Positions 62,623-64,000 of a DNA stretch of 64,000 nt are shown one piece after another; position 1 is the stretch's first letter, and each line of letters starts with the position of its first letter. A program made the position numbers and the translations under genes. Where the stretch lies: positions 1,054,001 through 1,118,000 of the forward strand of contig CM033120.1 in NCBI GenBank assembly GCA_019321725.1, in the 5' to 3' direction. This DNA comes from Paulownia fortunei (Eukaryota; Streptophyta; Magnoliopsida; Lamiales; Paulowniaceae). The notes under the pieces are model-generated. The model saw only the letters and a program-made list of their open reading frames with translations. It searched no databases and was not told the origin of the DNA.

Positions 62623-63149
62623 ACTCTTTTTAAATATTCTTATTAAATTTACTTAAAAATATATATTTAACATCACTACTTCACTTATTTTAAATTATAT
62701 TTCTAGAAAAAACTTGTCATTTGTCCAAGAAGTTCTTAGTTAGTCATCAGTTTTCTCACCAACTTTGATGAAGATATTCTTTTTACAAGATTACTATTTC
62801 TCTTTTTAGATTATTTACAAGTAAAAATGGTGAAAATAGCTACAAAATAAATTTTTTAATTGAAAATATGGTAGTTTTTCCTCCAAAAAAAATGAAGCCC
62901 CACCCATTTTCCATTCGCTTTGGTGAAAAAACAGTCTTTTTCCGTCCAAACTTAATATGGGACTAAAATTGCAACTAAAAGTTGAATTATGGAACTAAAT
63001 TTAATTTTTTTATTTTTTATACATGGTATACCAAAATTGCCACTCTCTAAATTGTGGAATTAAAAATGCAATATTTCCATTTAAAAAGGGTATCATAGTT
63101 ATTTATGAATTACATCATATCCATCTCAAGACAATTGTAAGCATACCAT
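62623..63149. other. AT-rich intergenic region
   Basis: No gene or clear repeat seen. Confidence 0.4.
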
Positions 63150-63345
63150 GACAACATGGAAGGTATTTCTCTTTCACTCTCACTATCAATAACAGCCATA
63201 CTTGACCCTTCTTAAACATTTTAAGCCCCTTTACCCATTTGGGTCCCTTAATAATTGTTTGTGCACTTCCATACCATTGGTTGCAAAGATTAGGGATAGT
63301 TGTATTGGATTCACGATCATTTTTCTCATCAGATAGGAATTCTTC
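63150..63345 (+). pseudogene. Fragment of RNase III copy B (exon 2 end and intron 2)
   Basis: Matches 58611-58815 nearly base for base: 'acaacatggaaggtatttct' (exon 2 end and donor), then 'caataccattggttgcaaag'-type intron sequence. Includes intron, so it was copied from genomic DNA. Differences of a few percent and small indels. It lies directly before an (AT)n tract. Confidence 0.88.
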
Positions 63346-63348
63346 AAG

Positions 63349-63352
<4 letters not shown>

Positions 63353-63384
<32 letters not shown>
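63353..63384. repeat. (AT)n microsatellite
   Basis: Sixteen AT units immediately right of the RNase III gene fragment. Confidence 0.95.
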
Positions 63385-63387
<3 letters not shown>

Positions 63388-63719
63388 TTCAATAGTTCAA
63401 TGAATAGGCCGATAACGATAATTAATTAAATTAGAAATAATTGTAATTATATTTTCTTCTTCCAACTTTTCTATCTTTTCAGTCACTTAAATAACCACAT
63501 TATTTATAATATGTAAATACTTAATAAAATAGTAAAAAGATAAAAATAAATAATTAAAATCAATTTTTTTCATCCTTCGTCTTTTTTTGAAATCACTTGT
63601 ATAGTTACATAATTTAAATATTATAATGTCAATACAATATAAACTAAAAAATTGAAATAAATATCTCCCTTTCTTTCTTTTTTAATCACAGATTTAAAAA
63701 TGTTTAAATAAACATATAA

Positions 63720-63882
63720 AATCACTTTTTTTTTCTTCCTTCTTCTTTTCTTTTTTTCTTTTTCTCTCCCCTTTTTCTTCTATTTTATTTTTTCTCTTAT
63801 TTTCCTTCTATCTTCTTTCTTTCCTTCTTTCTTTCTTTTTGAAAAAAGAAAAGAGAAGAAAAAAGGGAGAGAGAGAAACAGA
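63720..63882. repeat. Polypyrimidine tract followed by polypurine tract
   Basis: ~110 bases of almost only C and T (CTTT/CTTCT units), then at 63840 a switch to ~42 bases of almost only A and G. The switch point TTTCTTTTTGAAAAAAGAAA is palindromic, so the two tracts can pair as a hairpin. No gene follows to the window end. Confidence 0.85.
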
Positions 63883-64000
63883 GAGAATTTTTCCCTACCA
63901 AATGATAACTTGACTTGCCAACCGGCGAAGATAGATACCATTTAAATGAAATTAACAAAAATTGAAAGATAATGTGTACAAATTGCCACACCCACATTTT

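Noticed and set aside
1..64000. tRNA genes, rRNA genes or CRISPR arrays
   Set aside because: None seen. The tRNA-like box patterns near 23.7 and 56.45 kb lack a foldable cloverleaf and fit decayed SINEs better; repeat arrays are simple microsatellites or segmental duplications.

Overview
This window is nuclear DNA of a flowering plant, almost certainly a eudicot and perhaps an asterid. Genes have several exons with GT-AG introns, the intergenic DNA is AT-rich and full of decayed retrotransposons, MITE-like repeats and microsatellites, and the recognisable genes belong to plant families: a CERK1-type LysM receptor kinase, a CLE peptide precursor, RTL-type RNase III proteins and an F-box/FBA protein. 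The species cannot be fixed from the sequence alone.

Layout. 1-3.8 kb: non-autonomous Ty3/gypsy element (5' LTR end, tRNA-Asp-type primer site, gag C-terminal remnant, purine tracts) with no pol. 3.8-19.3 kb: an array of tandem segmental duplications. Each unit carries a ~1-2.5 kb AT-rich flank (R1-R4) and, in three of them, a small minus-strand gene (about 9.7-10.2, 13.6-13.8 and 18.2-18.5 kb) for an unrecognised His/Tyr/Asp-rich small protein. One copy is frameshifted; one R flank is interrupted by a solo LTR. 19.3-22.6 kb: a ~3.3 kb near-identical inverted copy of part of the CERK1-like gene located 21 kb further right. 24.7-28.3 kb: five-exon gene for a 255-residue protein with one membrane segment, function unknown. 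30.8-31.0 kb: minus-strand CLE peptide gene. 33.8-34.35 kb: decayed CACTA (En/Spm)-associated gene fragment.

38.3-48.6 kb: complete eleven-exon CERK1/LYK-type receptor kinase gene (614 residues predicted). Its introns hold antisense fragments of Ty3/gypsy integrase (intron 1) and Ty1/copia gag (intron 5). 52.8-55.3 and 57.7-59.25 kb: tandem pair of RNase III + dsRNA-binding genes with the same intron plan; the second lacks one of the conserved metal-binding acidic residues. A genomic scrap of the second lies at 63.15 kb. 60.1-61.2 kb: minus-strand F-box-associated protein gene with a truncated F-box. The rest is AT-rich repeats.

The genes do not form a single pathway. Chitin perception (CERK1), peptide signalling (CLE), dsRNA processing (RTL) and protein turnover (F-box) are neighbours only. 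The unusual parts are the amplified small-protein family, the inverted CERK1 fragment with a templated filler at its junction, and the diverged RNase III pair.
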